A stretch of DNA of 64,000 nt from Drosophila persimilis (lineage: Eukaryota > Arthropoda > Insecta > Diptera > Drosophilidae), in the NCBI RefSeq assembly GCF_003286085.1, contig NW_020825401.1, positions 310,001-374,000 on the forward strand, written 5' to 3'. The position numbers were made by a program, and so were the translations under genes. This document shows, piece by piece, positions 1 to 11,350 of this stretch. A model generated the notes under the pieces. The model did not search any database, had not been told where the DNA came from, and worked only from the letters and a program-made list of their open reading frames with translations. Numbering within the stretch: the first letter of the stretch is position 1; the number at the start of each line of letters is the position of its first letter.

Positions 1-540
1 TGGCACGGTATCCGGAAGAAGAATTTTTCCATTGTTTTGGGGTTCCTGAAACAATTGTTTCGGATAATGGTGTACAGTTCAGGTCTGAGGTGTTTAATGC
101 GCTGCTAGGGAAATATCATATTGTGCACAGGTATACTGCTGTTTACGCTCCGCAGGCAAACGCATCAGAACGAGTAAACCGATCGGTGATAGCTGCAATG
201 AAATCATATGTCCGCCCTGATCAAAAGAATTGGGATGAGCAGCTCAGTAACATTTGCTGTGCGCTGCGCTCCTCGTTCCATTCAGCCATAAATACGACTC
301 CTTATCGCCTCGCTTTTGGCCAGCACATGATTGTCGATGGAGCCAGCTACAGGCTGTTAAGAGATTTACAGATGCTGGAAGATCGCACTGTACACTTTGG
401 TAAAGAGGATTCGTTTGACCTCATCAGACATAAGGCAAAGGATACGATGCACGCACAACACGCTAGGAATGAAAGAACATACAATTTGCGCAGTCGGCAG
501 GTGTCATTTGCTGTAGGTCAGGAGATATATCGACGTAATC
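1..540 (+). pseudogene. G0: Ty3/gypsy integrase fragment, left half
   Basis: This is the C-terminal half of a Ty3/gypsy integrase, which would insert retrotransposon cDNA. The frame is open from about position 15 and shows the second catalytic Asp region (SDNGVQ, near 60) and the glutamate region (QANASERVNRS, near 160). A conserved tail follows (TPYRLAFGQH). The protein is clearly related to the integrases at 9902-11278 and 50216-51055 but is diverged from both. The beginning lies outside the window. Reading stops near 540, where the LINE starts; the missing continuation (NFQQSNFAKG) resumes at 4925 after the LINE poly(A). The interruption by insertion is seen directly; the lineage within Ty3/gypsy is not resolved. 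Confidence 0.85.
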
Positions 541-1025
541 TTTCGATTATCTTTCGTAGTGATCAGACGTGTTTTTGTTTTGCGCTCCGCATTTTTTCCT
601 TTTGTTTTGAATAAACAGCCGGTGTTTTCCTAACTAAATTCTAATTATACTTTCTAACCAGACAACAATCTGGAAAACATTAAAACATTGTTTAACTTTT
701 TATTTTTCGGCGTCGGCTTGTGCTTGTGCTTGTGTTTGTGTTGTTGCAGTGAGTGAGTACGCATTACATTGCATTGCAGTCCGCTCTCGTCTGGTAGCTT
801 TTGTTGTTTTATCACTCTCTCGCTATCACCTCAACTTCAATAACTGTTCTTTCTCTCTCGCTCTTTAAACTTTCTGAGCAATAGCGCTCTCTGCTTAGTA
901 GCTCTCGCTATAACCGCTCTCCACTCTGCTCTATTTTTTTAACCAATTCCGCTTTGAGCGTTGTCTGGCACATTGGTCTGATACCAATTTTTTTTGCAAA
1001 TAATAGTAAATAAATAAATAATAAA

Positions 1026-2039
1026 ATGGAATACGCTGTGGTCTGTGCCCAAAAAAGCTGTAAGAAGCAGATCACCCACGATCAGCCGAATATCCCCTGC
1101 TGGCTCTGCGACAGCGTAGTGCACGCAAAATGCGCTGGATTTTCTGGCCTCGTGAGTGATGCTATAGCCGAACGTAATGGCTTGCATTACAGTTGCGAGG
1201 CATGCCGTGCGGTGGAGAAAGACATGGTGGCTTTCATGAGGCAGACGCGGAGTGGCTTTAAGGAGCTGACCGTTGGTTTTAAAAACCAATACGATCGGCT
1301 CCTAGCCATGGAGGCTCAGTTTAGCGGTTTAAAACTGCTGAATGAGTCTCCGAGGCGCAAAAAGGTCACTCCGCGGGATCTGCAATTGCCAACCGTCACT
1401 CAGCCGTGCGCCGCCGAAAAACTGACTCCGACCACTCCAAGTGTGCAGCAGTTGATCTCGTTTTTCACTCCAAAGGCAACGACAGCTGCTGGCGATGCAG
1501 ATTCGGTAGCCGAATTCATCGCCTCGGAGAATGTGCAGCCAAGTACGTCTGCAGCGTCCGTGTCCGTGGTGTCCGCAAGTTCGCTAGTTGTCCCGTCTAT
1601 CCCGATCCCACCAGTAAATAGACGTTCCGGACCTCCGGATATTGCCACCACAGGTACTAGACCTGTGGTGACTAAACCACTGGTGGGAGTCCCACCAAAA
1701 CGACAAGTTTTTGTTTCACGGCTGGCCCCTGACCTCACATCTAATGATGTAATTGCTTTTATTCAAAGCAAAATAAAAGCCGTGGGTTTAAAGGTGGAGA
1801 AATTTAACTTCTCTTATGCCAGGGAGATAGCCTCGTTTAAGATAAACATCTCCCCAACTCAATTTGACACTATTTGCTCCGCCAAATTTTGGCCGGAGCA
1901 TTTGGTGGTGAAGGAGTTTAAGGCTAAGAAGAAGAATAGGCCCCCCATATCCCTTCCAAATCTTTCCAGTGTGCCACCTTCAACCTCAACTTCCTCTTCC
2001 TCAACTTCCCGTCTTGCTTCCACCTTTCCAAAAAACTAA
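1026..2039 (+). CDS. LINE ORF1: PHD-finger nucleic-acid-binding protein
   Basis: 337 residues. The N-terminus carries a PHD-type C4HC3 zinc finger: Cys7, Cys12, Cys25, Cys28, His33, Cys36, Cys57, Cys60. A short helical stretch follows (about 62-100), then a low-complexity Ser/Thr/Pro linker. A C-terminal globular domain (about 228-305, KRQVFVSRLAP onward) resembles the RRM-like half of LINE ORF1 proteins. The expected role is binding the LINE RNA in a ribonucleoprotein. The start ATG at 1026 follows an AT-rich leader. The ORF ends with a run of six A, then C, then TAA; this forms a classic A AAA AAC slip site in the ORF1 frame (see 2030-2036). The family assignment is by motif only. Confidence 0.85.
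   Translation: MEYAVVCAQKSCKKQITHDQPNIPCWLCDSVVHAKCAGFSGLVSDAIAERNGLHYSCEACRAVEKDMVAFMRQTRSGFKELTVGFKNQYDRLLAMEAQFSGLKLLNESPRRKKVTPRDLQLPTVTQPCAAEKLTPTTPSVQQLISFFTPKATTAAGDADSVAEFIASENVQPSTSAASVSVVSASSLVVPSIPIPPVNRRSGPPDIATTGTRPVVTKPLVGVPPKRQVFVSRLAPDLTSNDVIAFIQSKIKAVGLKVEKFNFSYAREIASFKINISPTQFDTICSAKFWPEHLVVKEFKAKKKNRPPISLPNLSSVPPSTSTSSSSTSRLASTFPKN
2030..2036 (+). promoter_or_regulatory. Candidate -1 ribosomal frameshift site (AAAAAAC) joining ORF1 to ORF2
   Basis: The heptamer AAAAAAC is in the correct register (A AAA AAC) in the last two codons of ORF1, directly before the TAA at 2037-2039. Slipping back one base enters the ORF2 frame, which is open from here through the endonuclease start. 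ORF2 has no ATG before about 2455, which is inside the endonuclease domain. The site therefore offers a direct way to make an ORF1-ORF2 fusion. I saw no convincing stimulatory stem-loop at the usual 5-9 nt spacing. The function is inference. Confidence 0.5.
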
Positions 2040-4864
2040 CTTCTCTTTTAGTAACCTATCAGAATGTAAGAGGCTTGCGTAGTAAGCTCAGCATTCTTTT
2101 CCGGGATAGTGTTGCATTTGCTTCCCACGTTATTGTGTTTACTGAAACCTGGTTAAAGCCGGACATTCTTAGTTCCGAGGTTTTGACAGGTCGGTACACA
2201 ACTTTTAGAAAGGACCGTTCGTCTAGACGTGCAGGGGGGGTTCTAATTGCAGTGGACTCTTACTTCACGTCGGAACACTTCACAGTCCAAGTTCAACAGG
2301 AACTGGAATTCCTGTGTGTAAAACTGATTCTTCCCGCTTTCGCTATTTTCATTACTTGCTCGTATATCCCACCTTCTTCGGATATTTCAATTTATGAGCA
2401 GCACTTGTCCGCTTTAACCGCTGTTTCTTTCTCACTATCTGATAAAGATCGTATGATAGTTCTTGGTGACTTCAACTTGCCAGGAACTGTTTGGTCTTCT
2501 GTAAACGAGTCTACTATCCTAGTGCCCATGTCACGACATGACTTTGTTGACGGCTTGCTTGACCTATCCCTGTCTCAAGTCAACCATGTGAAAAATTCCT
2601 TGGGTCGATTGCTTGATCTGTGCTTTTTATCGGATCCGACCATAGTGTTGTTAACCCGAGCCCTTCCGCTCACTATACCTGAAGACGCCTACCACCCTAC
2701 TTTCGAGGTGTCGCTAGATATAGGACCAACTGTATTGGATCGGTCGAGTAGGCTGCCCGAACGTGTCCGCTGCTTTCGTAAAGCCGAGTTTGCGAAGCTT
2801 AATAACCTCATTAGGGATTTTGATTGGTCCGCTTTGTACTTGTGCACTGATATCATAAAAGGCACAAACATTTTTTACAATGCTCTTGGCACATTTTTCG
2901 ATTCTTGTGTCCCGCTTTCTTGTCCGACTAGATCTGGAAAACCCCCTTGGTTTACCAAAGAGTTATCCAGTCTGAAAAACTTAAAATCAAGACTTTATAA
3001 AAAATTTCAAGAAGTGGGTTCTCCTACTTCTCACTCTCGCTATGTATTAGCTCGGTCAAACTTTTCAGTTCTTAATGCTCAATGCTATAAGAACTACCTA
3101 TCTCGACGCAGGATACGTTTTTCTCAGGACCCTAAACAGTCTTACAGCTTCGTAAACAGTAAGCGTAGAACGTCCGCACACCCATCCTCGCTATCATTTT
3201 GTAATACGTCGGCAAATAATGATCAGGCAATTGCCGATCTTTTTGCCCAATTCCTCCAAACCACCTATTCTGAGGAAAGCTACTCTGGTCATCCGTACCC
3301 ATACGGTTTACCGAGGTCGAACGGCATTTTCAGTCCCTTGTTAAATGAATATTCCCTACTTCATGATCTTCGACTAGTTAAGCCGGTGTTTTCACCGGGT
3401 CCAGACGGGGTTCCAGGTTGTGTACTCAGGTACTGCGCCGAGGCTCTGTGTGGACCTTTGCTTAAACTATTCACCCTGTCCATTGATTCTTCTTGCTTCC
3501 CCCCGATCTGGAAGGAATCGTTTATAATTCCTCTCCATAAAAAAGGTAGCAAGTCTGATGCAAAAAATTATAGAGGAATAGCAAAGTTATCCGCTATTCC
3601 TAAAATGTTTGAGAAGGTTTTAACTCCGCACTTGCAACATCTCTGTAAGTCACTTATATCTCCAACTCAGCATGGATTTATAAGGCAGCGATCAACCACC
3701 ACGAACTTGTTAGAGTTTACCTCTTTCATTATTAAAGGCTTTCAATGTAACTTACAGACGGATGTTATTTACACCGACTTTAGTAAAGCATTCGACTCTG
3801 TAAACCATAAACTTGCGCATAAACTTGACCTTTTAGGGTTTCCGCCCAACCTCCTGAGATCGATTTCTAGCTATCTTTGTTCTAGGTCTCAAAGAGTCCT
3901 CTTCAAAAACTCCCTCTCTTTACCAGTAAAGGTTTCTTCGGGAGTACCACAAGGCAGCCATCTAGGCCCCTTACTCTTCACACTCTTTATTAATGACTTA
4001 CCTTCAGTATTAACATACTCTCGAGTTCTTATGTATGCGGATGATGTTAAACTCTGTGTCCAGTACAAGGACATTTCATTTCATTCTCGCTTGCAATCCG
4101 ATCTCAATAGCTTTCAGTCATGGTGTTGTGCAAACTTGTTACACCTTAATGCCTCGAAATGCAAAGTTATAACATTTCATCGTTCTAGCCCTTTGTTGGC
4201 TCCCTACAGCCTGTTTGGTGGTTCTCTTGAGAGAATTACCCTGGTGGATGATCTGGGTATTATGTTAGACCCCAAGTTAAAGTTTTCCGAACACATTTCT
4301 ACCATGGTAAATAAGGCCATGGGCGTGCTTGGGCTTATAAAGAGGTGGTCAAAGGAATTTGACGACCCCTATATAACAAAGACTCTCTATACCTCGCTTG
4401 TTCGTCCGATCTTAGAATACGGCTCCTGTGTATGGTGCCCTCAGTACAAAGTACACCAGGACCGTATAGAATCAGTACAGAACAATTTTTTACTCTTTGC
4501 TCTGCGGGGCCTTAACTGGGATGCGGGTGTAAGACTCCCATCTTACTCTAGTAGACTATTATTAGTAAACCTCCCATCCTTAGTTAACCGTAGAAAAATG
4601 CTTGGTGTGATATTTATGCACAACTTGATCAGGGGTGACATAGACAGCCCTGATCTGTTGAGCCGCATAAGCTTCACGATTCCTATTAGACTGACTAGAA
4701 ATTTTATACCGTTGTTCCTTCCACTTTGTAGATCGAATTATTCCTTGCATGAACCGTTTAGGGTCTTATGCTCGGATTATAATTCCCTCTACCATATTAT
4801 ATCCACCACTAATTCTCTTCCTCTTATTAAATTATTAATCCTTACACACCTTTCTATTAATTAG
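2040..4864 (+). CDS. LINE ORF2: AP-like endonuclease and reverse transcriptase
   Basis: The polyprotein nicks target DNA and reverse-transcribes the LINE RNA onto the nick. The frame is open from before 2040; a near-cognate TTG at 2075 is the first possible start and no early ATG exists. The N-terminus has the endonuclease motifs QNVRGLRSKL (2060-2090), FTETWL and VLGDFNLPG (about residue 128 from 2075). The RT region shows TDFSKAFDSVNH, SSGVPQGSHLGPLLFTLFIN and the catalytic box MYADDVKL (about residue 650). The C-terminus runs to SIN at 4864 and has no obvious RNase H. About 929 residues is normal for CR1/jockey ORF2. There are no internal stops, so the protein could be functional. Confidence 0.88.
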
Positions 4865-4899
4865 TAACTGTAGTGGTATTTGTATTTTGATTGCATGCT

Positions 4900-4917
4900 A
4901 AAAAAAAAAAAAAAAAA
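4900..4917 (+). repeat. LINE 3' poly(A) tail
   Basis: Eighteen consecutive A residues follow the short ORF2 3' UTR and mark the end of the LINE. G0 coding sequence resumes within about 10 bases. Confidence 0.9.
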
Positions 4918-4920
4918 TAA

Positions 4921-5020
4921 TGAAATTTCCAGCAAAGCAATTTCGCGAAGGGCTTTAGCGCTAAACTAGCACCAGCGTTTATAAAAAGTCGGATACGACA
5001 GAAGCTAGGAAATTGAAGAA
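4921..5020 (+). pseudogene. G0: integrase C-terminal tail, right half
   Basis: About 30 codons continue the G0 integrase after the LINE (NFQQSNFAKGFSAKLAP, then a basic stretch). They align base by base with the GA copy at 11125-11210. The frame ends at a TGA near 5020, a few residues before the position where GA keeps reading. Beyond this the match to GA decays, although a CCCACCCC tract and a purine run (AAGGGGGCG near 5085) look like the equivalent of the polypurine tract. Confidence 0.75.
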
Positions 5021-6864
5021 GAATCGTGTTGCTTTCAAATTATACCATAAAGAAATCGAAAAGAAATTTCCCACCCCATTAAGGGGGCGTTCCATTCTGA
5101 CCCCACGCCGGAGGCAAGGCATCCGAAAGTGTTCTCTTTTTTTTTTGTTTCGGACGGCCATGTGCAAGTTAATATAACAAGAGTGCCAATCGCCACATAG
5201 CGGTAAGTTGGACATTGGGGTTTACTTAGGTGTCGCTAGGTAGTGTTAAATGGAACAGGGGTTTTATTTTATTACAGAATTGGCAATTTGTGCCAAACAG
5301 ATTTTCAAGGGAGAATAGAGGAAAAGGATAATTGGGATCGAAGACCGAGCCGGCCACAGCCACAACCAGCTGGCCATAGAAAGGGAAGAGAAGAGACTGC
5401 GGTCCCGAAAAAAAGCACAAGAACCGATCGAATTCGCCGCTGGCGCAGAGAAGCACAAGGCAGAGAAGAGTCCGCCGCTCCAGCTGTGGGTCCGACTCAG
5501 TGCATCAGCAGCATCGTCGACGCCGGAAAGCTGCGAAACTAAAGCGGAATATCGAAAATTTTTGTTTGCCCCAAATTTTTTTGCGTAAATATCTCGCCCT
5601 CGACCGATTTGGCTTAGTGAAAAAAAAGTAGAGAAAATAAAAACCCAGAACAAAATTATACCCATGAGCCAATAGGCAAAGTTTTAGTGAGTTGCGAATA
5701 CAAATACCTTGCTCCCCTTTCGGCAGTGCAGCGCCGTTAATTCAGTCTTGCTTTTCTTTTCCCTTAAAGCGTAAGGGCTAGCCCTATGTGGAGCCCAAAG
5801 AAAAGAAAGGCGTAAGGGAAAATAAACACAAAATCAATGCACGAAAGCAAAGAAAAAAAAGCAGTCCCCCGAAAGCCTCTGCGCGCCTTGTTCTTTCTCT
5901 TCTTTTCTCTTTTTGTTGTTGTGCTCTTTCAATAAAATTACATTTACAATAATTACAGCAAGCGGATCGTCTTCGGCAAAAGCGCTTTTGGAGATGGATG
6001 GCACCTAAGTGGACGAATTTTGCTTTACTCTAAATAAAATGCATACTTGAGCTTGAGAGAAGGAGAGGTATAGGAAAGAAGGAAGGGGAGAGGTAAGACA
6101 GTTGGGCAGATCCACATGCCGGACGAGATAGCAAGAACAGTAAACATGGGTTTTTTTTGTTGTCATAAAGGCTCTTTTAAATTTGTATGCCAGTTTAGCG
6201 GCTACCTCCTACATACATATACTGTTTATTTTATATTATATACATATTTAATTCTTTTTTTTTTCTATTTATTTATGATTCTTCTATTTTAATTATTATT
6301 AGTATTTGCTTAGTTTCCAACCTGAAATATTCTCGAATTCTGTGTTCGCTAAATTAGTTTTTGAGTCAATTGGGAGTTTAAATAGAGTAGGGAAATGCCC
6401 CAGTGTGAAGTAATAAATAAGTTTTAAAATTAAATCGTTAATGAACTAATTATTTTAGGACGCCATGCCGAGTGGATTTTGGAAATGAAGTGAGTCTGGG
6501 GGTTGTAGGGATCATCGGCCACTAATATGGCTTTGCGGCCCAGATGGTCAAGGTAGGGTGGGCAAAACGCTGCTGCACCTACAGCTACTCAGCAGTGCAA
6601 CCCGTACTTCAACATGTTCTGTTTTCTTTGCAGAGCAACCTCTATGTGTGCATAGCTTGTCACTCTTGGTAATTTCTTTTCTGTATGTCCAGTCCGATCG
6701 ATCATGTGTTAGGGAGGAAAACAGCACGCGAAATCAATATTATTATATGTATCCAATGCGAGCAGGTAGCACAGTGGTAAATCCTCACCCCCCCTTGCCG
6801 ACGACAAATAGAAGCCGGAACCAGCGCGTGCTCCTCTGGTCGCTACAATAAGATCAGCTCGTTA
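5021..6864 (+). other. Non-coding stretch, possibly G0/GA long-terminal-repeat DNA
   Basis: There is no recognisable protein over 1.8 kb; the short open frames here look accidental. It starts after a polypurine-like run near 5085. It contains T-rich and purine-rich tracts (for example 5121-5137 and 6056-6110), and a GTCGCTACA at 6840-6847 resembles the CTACA end of the LTRs identified elsewhere in this window. Its position, between a gypsy pol 3' end and a gypsy gag, fits a long LTR plus leader, but I could not find a matching second copy. Confidence 0.3.
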
Positions 6865-6988
6865 TGATAGCGTATCACTATACGTTGTATGCTACAGAGT
6901 TGAAGCGTTAAGCCCCCTTGAGAATGCTAACTCAGAGAATGCCAACAGGTCTCCAATCTCCGTCGACCATCAACAGAGTCAGGCCACT

Positions 6989-8150
6989 ATGGCGGAAACT
7001 ATACAGCAGTCCATAGTTGACGCGATTAGAGTAGCTATGGTAGAGCAAACCCGAATTCTGGCGACCACCATGGCTGATCAAGCTAACCGGCTAGTTCGAG
7101 CCATTTCCGATGGACTTCAAAGTACGGCTTCTGTACCCTCCCCGAACATAAGTGCAGCTCGGATGCAACCTGTAGCAGCAAACGATCGAGCAACTTTTTT
7201 GGCTGTCCACTAGTGAACAGGTACCAGTGCCGGGGATTAATCAATCGGGAAATAGTTCGTCACCCTCGAATTTGGGGCAAACCCGTAATGTTGGCTCAGG
7301 AGTTTCCACAGGTTCCTCCGCTTCATCCCTTCGGGCAGATCGTGTTAGCCAGATAATGTCTAATTGGAAACTGCAGTTTACGGGAAAGGCTGGTATGTCG
7401 ATTGAGGACTTCATTTACCGTATTGAAGCACTTGCAAAGCAAACTTTGGACGGTTACTTTGAAATAACAGCTCGATACGCCAGTAACCTCTTTGATGGAA
7501 GCGCCAGCGAGTGATTTTGGCGGTATCATAAAAGTGTCCCTGAAGTCCGTTGGGAAGATCTATGCCTAGCCTTTCGTGGCCAATTTAAAGACGATAGAAC
7601 AGATAGGAATATCAGAACAGAGATCGAATTAAGGAAACAGCGACCAAACGAATCCTTTGATGATTTTAATGGCGTAATTGCCGCATTGGCAGATAAACTG
7701 TCTGAGCCTATGTCTGAGGCAGCCTTGGTTAAGACACTGTATGAGTCGGCTGCGACTGTGAAATCCTTACGTCACCTTGTCCGAACGCGAGAAATATTCA
7801 TGTCCGTAGCTAAAACTAAGCCTCCCCTGGCGGCCCCCCGAACTTTACCACGCCGCCAAGTCAATGCTATATTAGACGAATCTATTACCCCAGATAGTGA
7901 AGAAGTATGTGAAGAAGATCTGGAAGTATCAGCAGTAGAGTTCGTCTGTTGGAATTGCGGTGGCAAAGGCCATCGATACCAAGAGTGTATGGCCGAACGT
8001 AGGGTATTTTGCTATGGTTGTGGCAGGGCCGATACTTATAAGCCTAGTTGCACAAAGTGCAACCCCCACACGGCAAAAAACTCGTTGTCGCGTGCACCGT
8101 CGAAAAGTGCACGCAAACAACTGGTCAACCAAGCGACCAATACCGAGTGA
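6989..8150 (+). pseudogene. GA gag (nucleocapsid), broken
   Basis: The ATG at 6989 opens a capsid-like region (MAETIQQS) that stops at 7211. Reading continues in other frames: 7227-7514 (ends at TGA 7512), then to 8150. The last part holds two zinc knuckles, CWNCGGKGHRYQEC and CYGCG followed by C-x2-C, typical of a gypsy nucleocapsid that binds genomic RNA. A retrovirus-type capsid core runs from about 7515 to 7750. At least one frameshift (near the T-run at about 7198) and one stop break the gene. All of these lesions recur in GB. Confidence 0.8.
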
Positions 8151-8548
8151 ACAATTCTTCTCCTTCCACTGACCTTATTATACCAGATGTGTCAAACAGC
8201 GTATACGCTGACCACCTTGCTAGCCCTCCAAATCGATCCCAGCGCCGAAGAATCGATTTTAAGAAACAATGCAAACTTGAGAAAATACTGCTCTTAGCTT
8301 CTGTAGTTGAAAAACCAAATGATTTACGACCCCACGCTCAGATTATGCTTTTTGGTAAACCACTCATAGGACTAATGGATACTGGAGCTTCAGTTAGCTG
8401 CATAGGGGGAAGTTGCGCGTCCGACGTTATTCGGAATAAAGTCAAATATAAGCCGCTGTCCCTAAAAGTTAGAACTGCCGACGGAAAGAGCCAAGGTATA
8501 GTCGGCAAAATTTCCACAAAAGTCACGTATATAGGGGAATCCAAGTAA
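8048..8548 (+). pseudogene. GA aspartic protease
   Basis: The frame carries the retropepsin active-site motif LMDTGASVSCIGG (about residues 110-122), preceded by a linker rich in basic residues. It overlaps the end of gag in a different frame, as usual for gypsy elements. It is uninterrupted for 166 residues but stops at 8546 before the RT domain. Its role would be to cleave the Gag-Pol polyprotein. The identical frame is present in GB at 12533-13033. Confidence 0.8.
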
Positions 8549-8572
8549 CTTTGTTTTTATATTGTACCTTCC

Positions 8573-9688
8573 TTGACGGGTAATCTTTATTTAGGAATCG
8601 ATTTCTGGACGGCTTTTGAACTTTTACCGTTGCACTTGATGACACAAAATTTACGTATTGAAACGTTAGAAGACCCCACAATGAGGGCGCTTCTGCCTTC
8701 ACAGCAAGTATTACTACAGGAGGTAATAACTCTCTTCCCATCTTACTCAAAGCAAGGTCGAGGAAATCACTCATACGATAGAGGTAGCCGACGCAAAGCC
8801 CATCAAACAATGCCACTATGCGGTGTCACCGGCAACGGAAAGCTAATGTATGAGGAATTTTACCGAAAGCTGAAGCTTGGGGCTATACAAGAATCGGTTA
8901 GCTCGTGGTCTTCGCCCGTAGTGCTGGTTAAAAAGCCTGGCAAGGTTAGATTGTGTATCGATTATAGGAAAGTAAGCTCGGTCACGGTAAAGAATGCATA
9001 TCCCATGCCCCTTATAGACGGAATCCTGTATAGACTACCGAAAGCAGAGACAAGCATCGATCTAAAGGACGCGTTTTGGCAAATTCCTCTCGATCAAAAA
9101 TCTCGTGATAAGACAGCGTTTACCGTGCCTGGCCGTCCCTTCTAAGAGTTTGTCGTCATGCCATTCGGCCTAGCCAACGCACCCTGTACCTTGTCGCGAC
9201 TTATGGATAAAATCATACCAGCCCATCTACGGAATGAAATATTCATATATCTTGACGACCTCTTAGTTATATCCGATAATTATGAGCACCATCTGGAGGT
9301 GTTGTACCTGGTCGCATCCCAACTTTCCAAGGTCAATCTTACTATAAATGTGGAAAAAAGCAAATATTGCCGGAAAGATGTTAAATATTTAGGCCACATA
9401 TTTGGAAAATTTCCAGCTCCTCAGTCGATTAAACAAGTTTGTCGATTTCTCGGAATGACAGGCGGGTACCACAAGTTCATCCACAATTATGCAGCAATTA
9501 GTTCACCCATATCAGATACTCTGAAATCTAAGCGCAAGTTTGTTTGGACTGATGAGGCTCAGCTTACTTTCGAGTCATTAAAGTCTCAAATGTGCTCCGC
9601 GCCAGTTCTACATGGCCCAAATTTCTCCATACCATTCTCTATACACTGTGACGCCTGTCATACAGGCGTAGGGGCAGTTCTAATGTAA
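8573..9688 (+). pseudogene. GA reverse transcriptase, two frames
   Basis: The RT fingers and palm run from 8573 to 9145 (VRLCIDYRKVSSVT, IDLKDAFWQIPLD). The frame is broken by a TAA at 9143, then continues in frame from 9158 to 9688 with MPFGLANAP, the catalytic IYLDDLLVIS and the connection domain (KFVWTDEAQLTFESLK). The stop at 9686 lies at the start of RNase H. The catalytic Asp pair is intact but the protein cannot be made in one piece. The same two stops occur in GB. Confidence 0.85.
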
Positions 9689-11278
9689 GAAAACAACGAG
9701 GGCGCAGACGTACCAATTGCTTTTATGTCGAAAAAGCTTAACAAATGCCAGAAGCAATACACTGTAACTGAAAAAGAGTGTTACGCTGCGGTTTTAGCCG
9801 TAAAAAAGTTCAGGGCATATGTTGAGGGCCAAGAATTCACCATCATTACCGATCATGCCTCCTTAAAGTGGCTAATGTCGCAGGCTGATCTTAGCTCCTG
9901 ATTGGCTCGCTGGTCCTTGAAGTTGCAGGGATTTGAATTCAAAATCTTACACCGAAAAGGGAGTGACAACATAGTCCCCGATGCCTTGTCCCGTACGCAC
10001 TCAGAAGACTTGTCCTTCTTGGCGATTGATAGCATGTTGGTCGACTCTGATTCTCCTGAGTTGAAATCACCAGAATATCAGTCAATTAAAGAGAAGATTA
10101 GGTTGAACAGTTCCCGATTGCCTGATCTAAAAATCAAAGATGAACGCATCTTTCGTCGTGCGGAACATGCCGATGGAACCAAGATCACAGACGATTCCTG
10201 CTGGAAGCTTTGGATACCCCCATCCCTTGTAAAACCCGTCCTCAAAGCTGCCCATGAGGATCCCTTGTGTTCCCACAGTGGGATAAATAAAACCCTTGAA
10301 AGACTCAGGCGATCTTATTATTGGCAAAACTTAGTGGTGGATGTCAAAGAACTCATAAATAATTGCCATATTTGTAACACCACGAAGCATCCAAATCAAC
10401 CTTTAAAGCCACCAATGGGAAATACGGGATTACCTTCTCGATTCTTTCAAAAATTATTTGTAGACTTTTTAGGACCTTATCCGAGAAGCAAGTCAGGAAA
10501 TATTTACATCTTTGTCGTCTTAGACCATCTGTCAAAATTTCCATTTTTGAAGCCGGTACGAAAATGTACCGCAGATTCCATAAAACGCTTCCTGGAAGAA
10601 GACCTCTTTCACTGTTTTGGGGTCCCCGAAACCATCGTAAGCGATAATGGGGTCCAATTAAAATCTCACACTTTTAACTCCTTGCTTGACAAATATAATA
10701 TCTCTCATGTCTATACTGCCTTTTATTCTCCTCAAGCCAATGCTTCGGAGAGAGTAAAAAGATCCGTTCTGGCGGCCATCAAAAGTTATGTTGACCCGGA
10801 TCAACGTAATTGGGATGAGAAATTAAGCAGCATTTGCTGTGCACTTCGGTCTAGTCATCATTTAGCCATAAGCACTACCCCGTATCGGCTTGCTTTTGGA
10901 CAGCATATGGTAACCGAAGCCAGTAGCTATAAACTGATGCGTCACCTAGACATGTTAGAAGATCGCGGCGTCCAATTATCGCGAGAAGATTCCTTCGACA
11001 TAAATCGCAGCAAAGCAAAAGGCTCTATACAGGCCCAGCACTTCCGAAATGCCAGATCCTATAACTTACGAACGAGACAAATTTCCTATAGGGATGGACA
11101 AGAAGTATATAGACGTAACTTTCAGCAAAGCAATTTCGCTAAGGGCTTTAGCGCAAAGTTAGCACCAACCTTTATAAAGTCCCGAGTGCGAAGAAAGATA
11201 GGAAACTGCTATTACGAGCTTGAAGATCTGCAAGGCCGCTTTGTAGGTAAATTTCATACCAAGGATATAAAACCTTGA
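9689..11278 (+). pseudogene. GA RNase H and integrase
   Basis: RNase H (FMSKKLNKCQKQYTVTEKEC, then FTIITDHASLKWLMSQ) is followed by a TGA at 9899. From 9902 a 458-residue open frame covers the integrase. It shows an HHCC zinc site (His near AAHEDPLCSHSG, then CHIC), the first Asp in FVDFLGPYPRSKSG, the second in VSDNGVQ and the Glu in NASERVKRS. A C-terminal basic tail ends at KDIKP. The polypurine tract follows 60 bp later. Confidence 0.85.
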
Positions 11279-11337
11279 CATGAATTGTTACAAGCGCGGA
11301 TCCCACTTCGGTGTGTCCCACCCCAAGCGTGATTTAA

Positions 11338-11350
11338 GTGGGGGGGATTA
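11338..11350 (+). other. Polypurine tract and LTR edge of GA
   Basis: AGTGGGGGGGATTA lies directly before TGTAG. This is the expected plus-strand primer of a gypsy element and defines the LTR start at 11351. The same tract occurs before 15836 in GB. Confidence 0.7.

Larger units (their letters stand above)
550..4917 (+). mobile_element. Full-length non-LTR retrotransposon (LINE), CR1/jockey-like
   Basis: The element has a 5' UTR of about 475 bp, ORF1 (PHD finger protein), ORF2 (endonuclease plus reverse transcriptase), and a short 3' UTR ending in an 18-base poly(A) at 4900-4917. It lies inside the G0 integrase gene: the coding sequence on the left stops at RRN and restarts on the right at NFQQ. 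The target-site duplication is short or decayed; an AAT-containing stretch occurs on both sides. Both ORFs are free of stops, so the copy looks recent or at least not decayed. Its exact clade is uncertain: a PHD finger in ORF1 favours CR1-like elements, while the RT block YADDVK is also seen in the wider jockey group. Confidence 0.85.

Noticed and set aside
5243..5665. Overlapping open frames of 99 and 133 residues in the non-coding stretch
   Set aside because: They overlap on both strands with no recognisable motif and no second copy to show conservation.
6760..6850. A tRNA-like A-box (TAGCACAGTGG) upstream of GA
   Set aside because: There is no matching B-box, no cloverleaf pairing and no terminator-like T run at the right distance.
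8340..8440. Idea that gypsy stop codons are suppressed or edited, because both GA and GB keep them
   Set aside because: The shared stops are explained by DNA duplication of one dead copy. They include frameshifts and different stop types with no common context.
9843..10035. Minus-strand short frames repeated in GA and GB as conserved small genes
   Set aside because: They repeat only because the whole 4485-bp unit repeats, and they lie antisense to RNase H/integrase.
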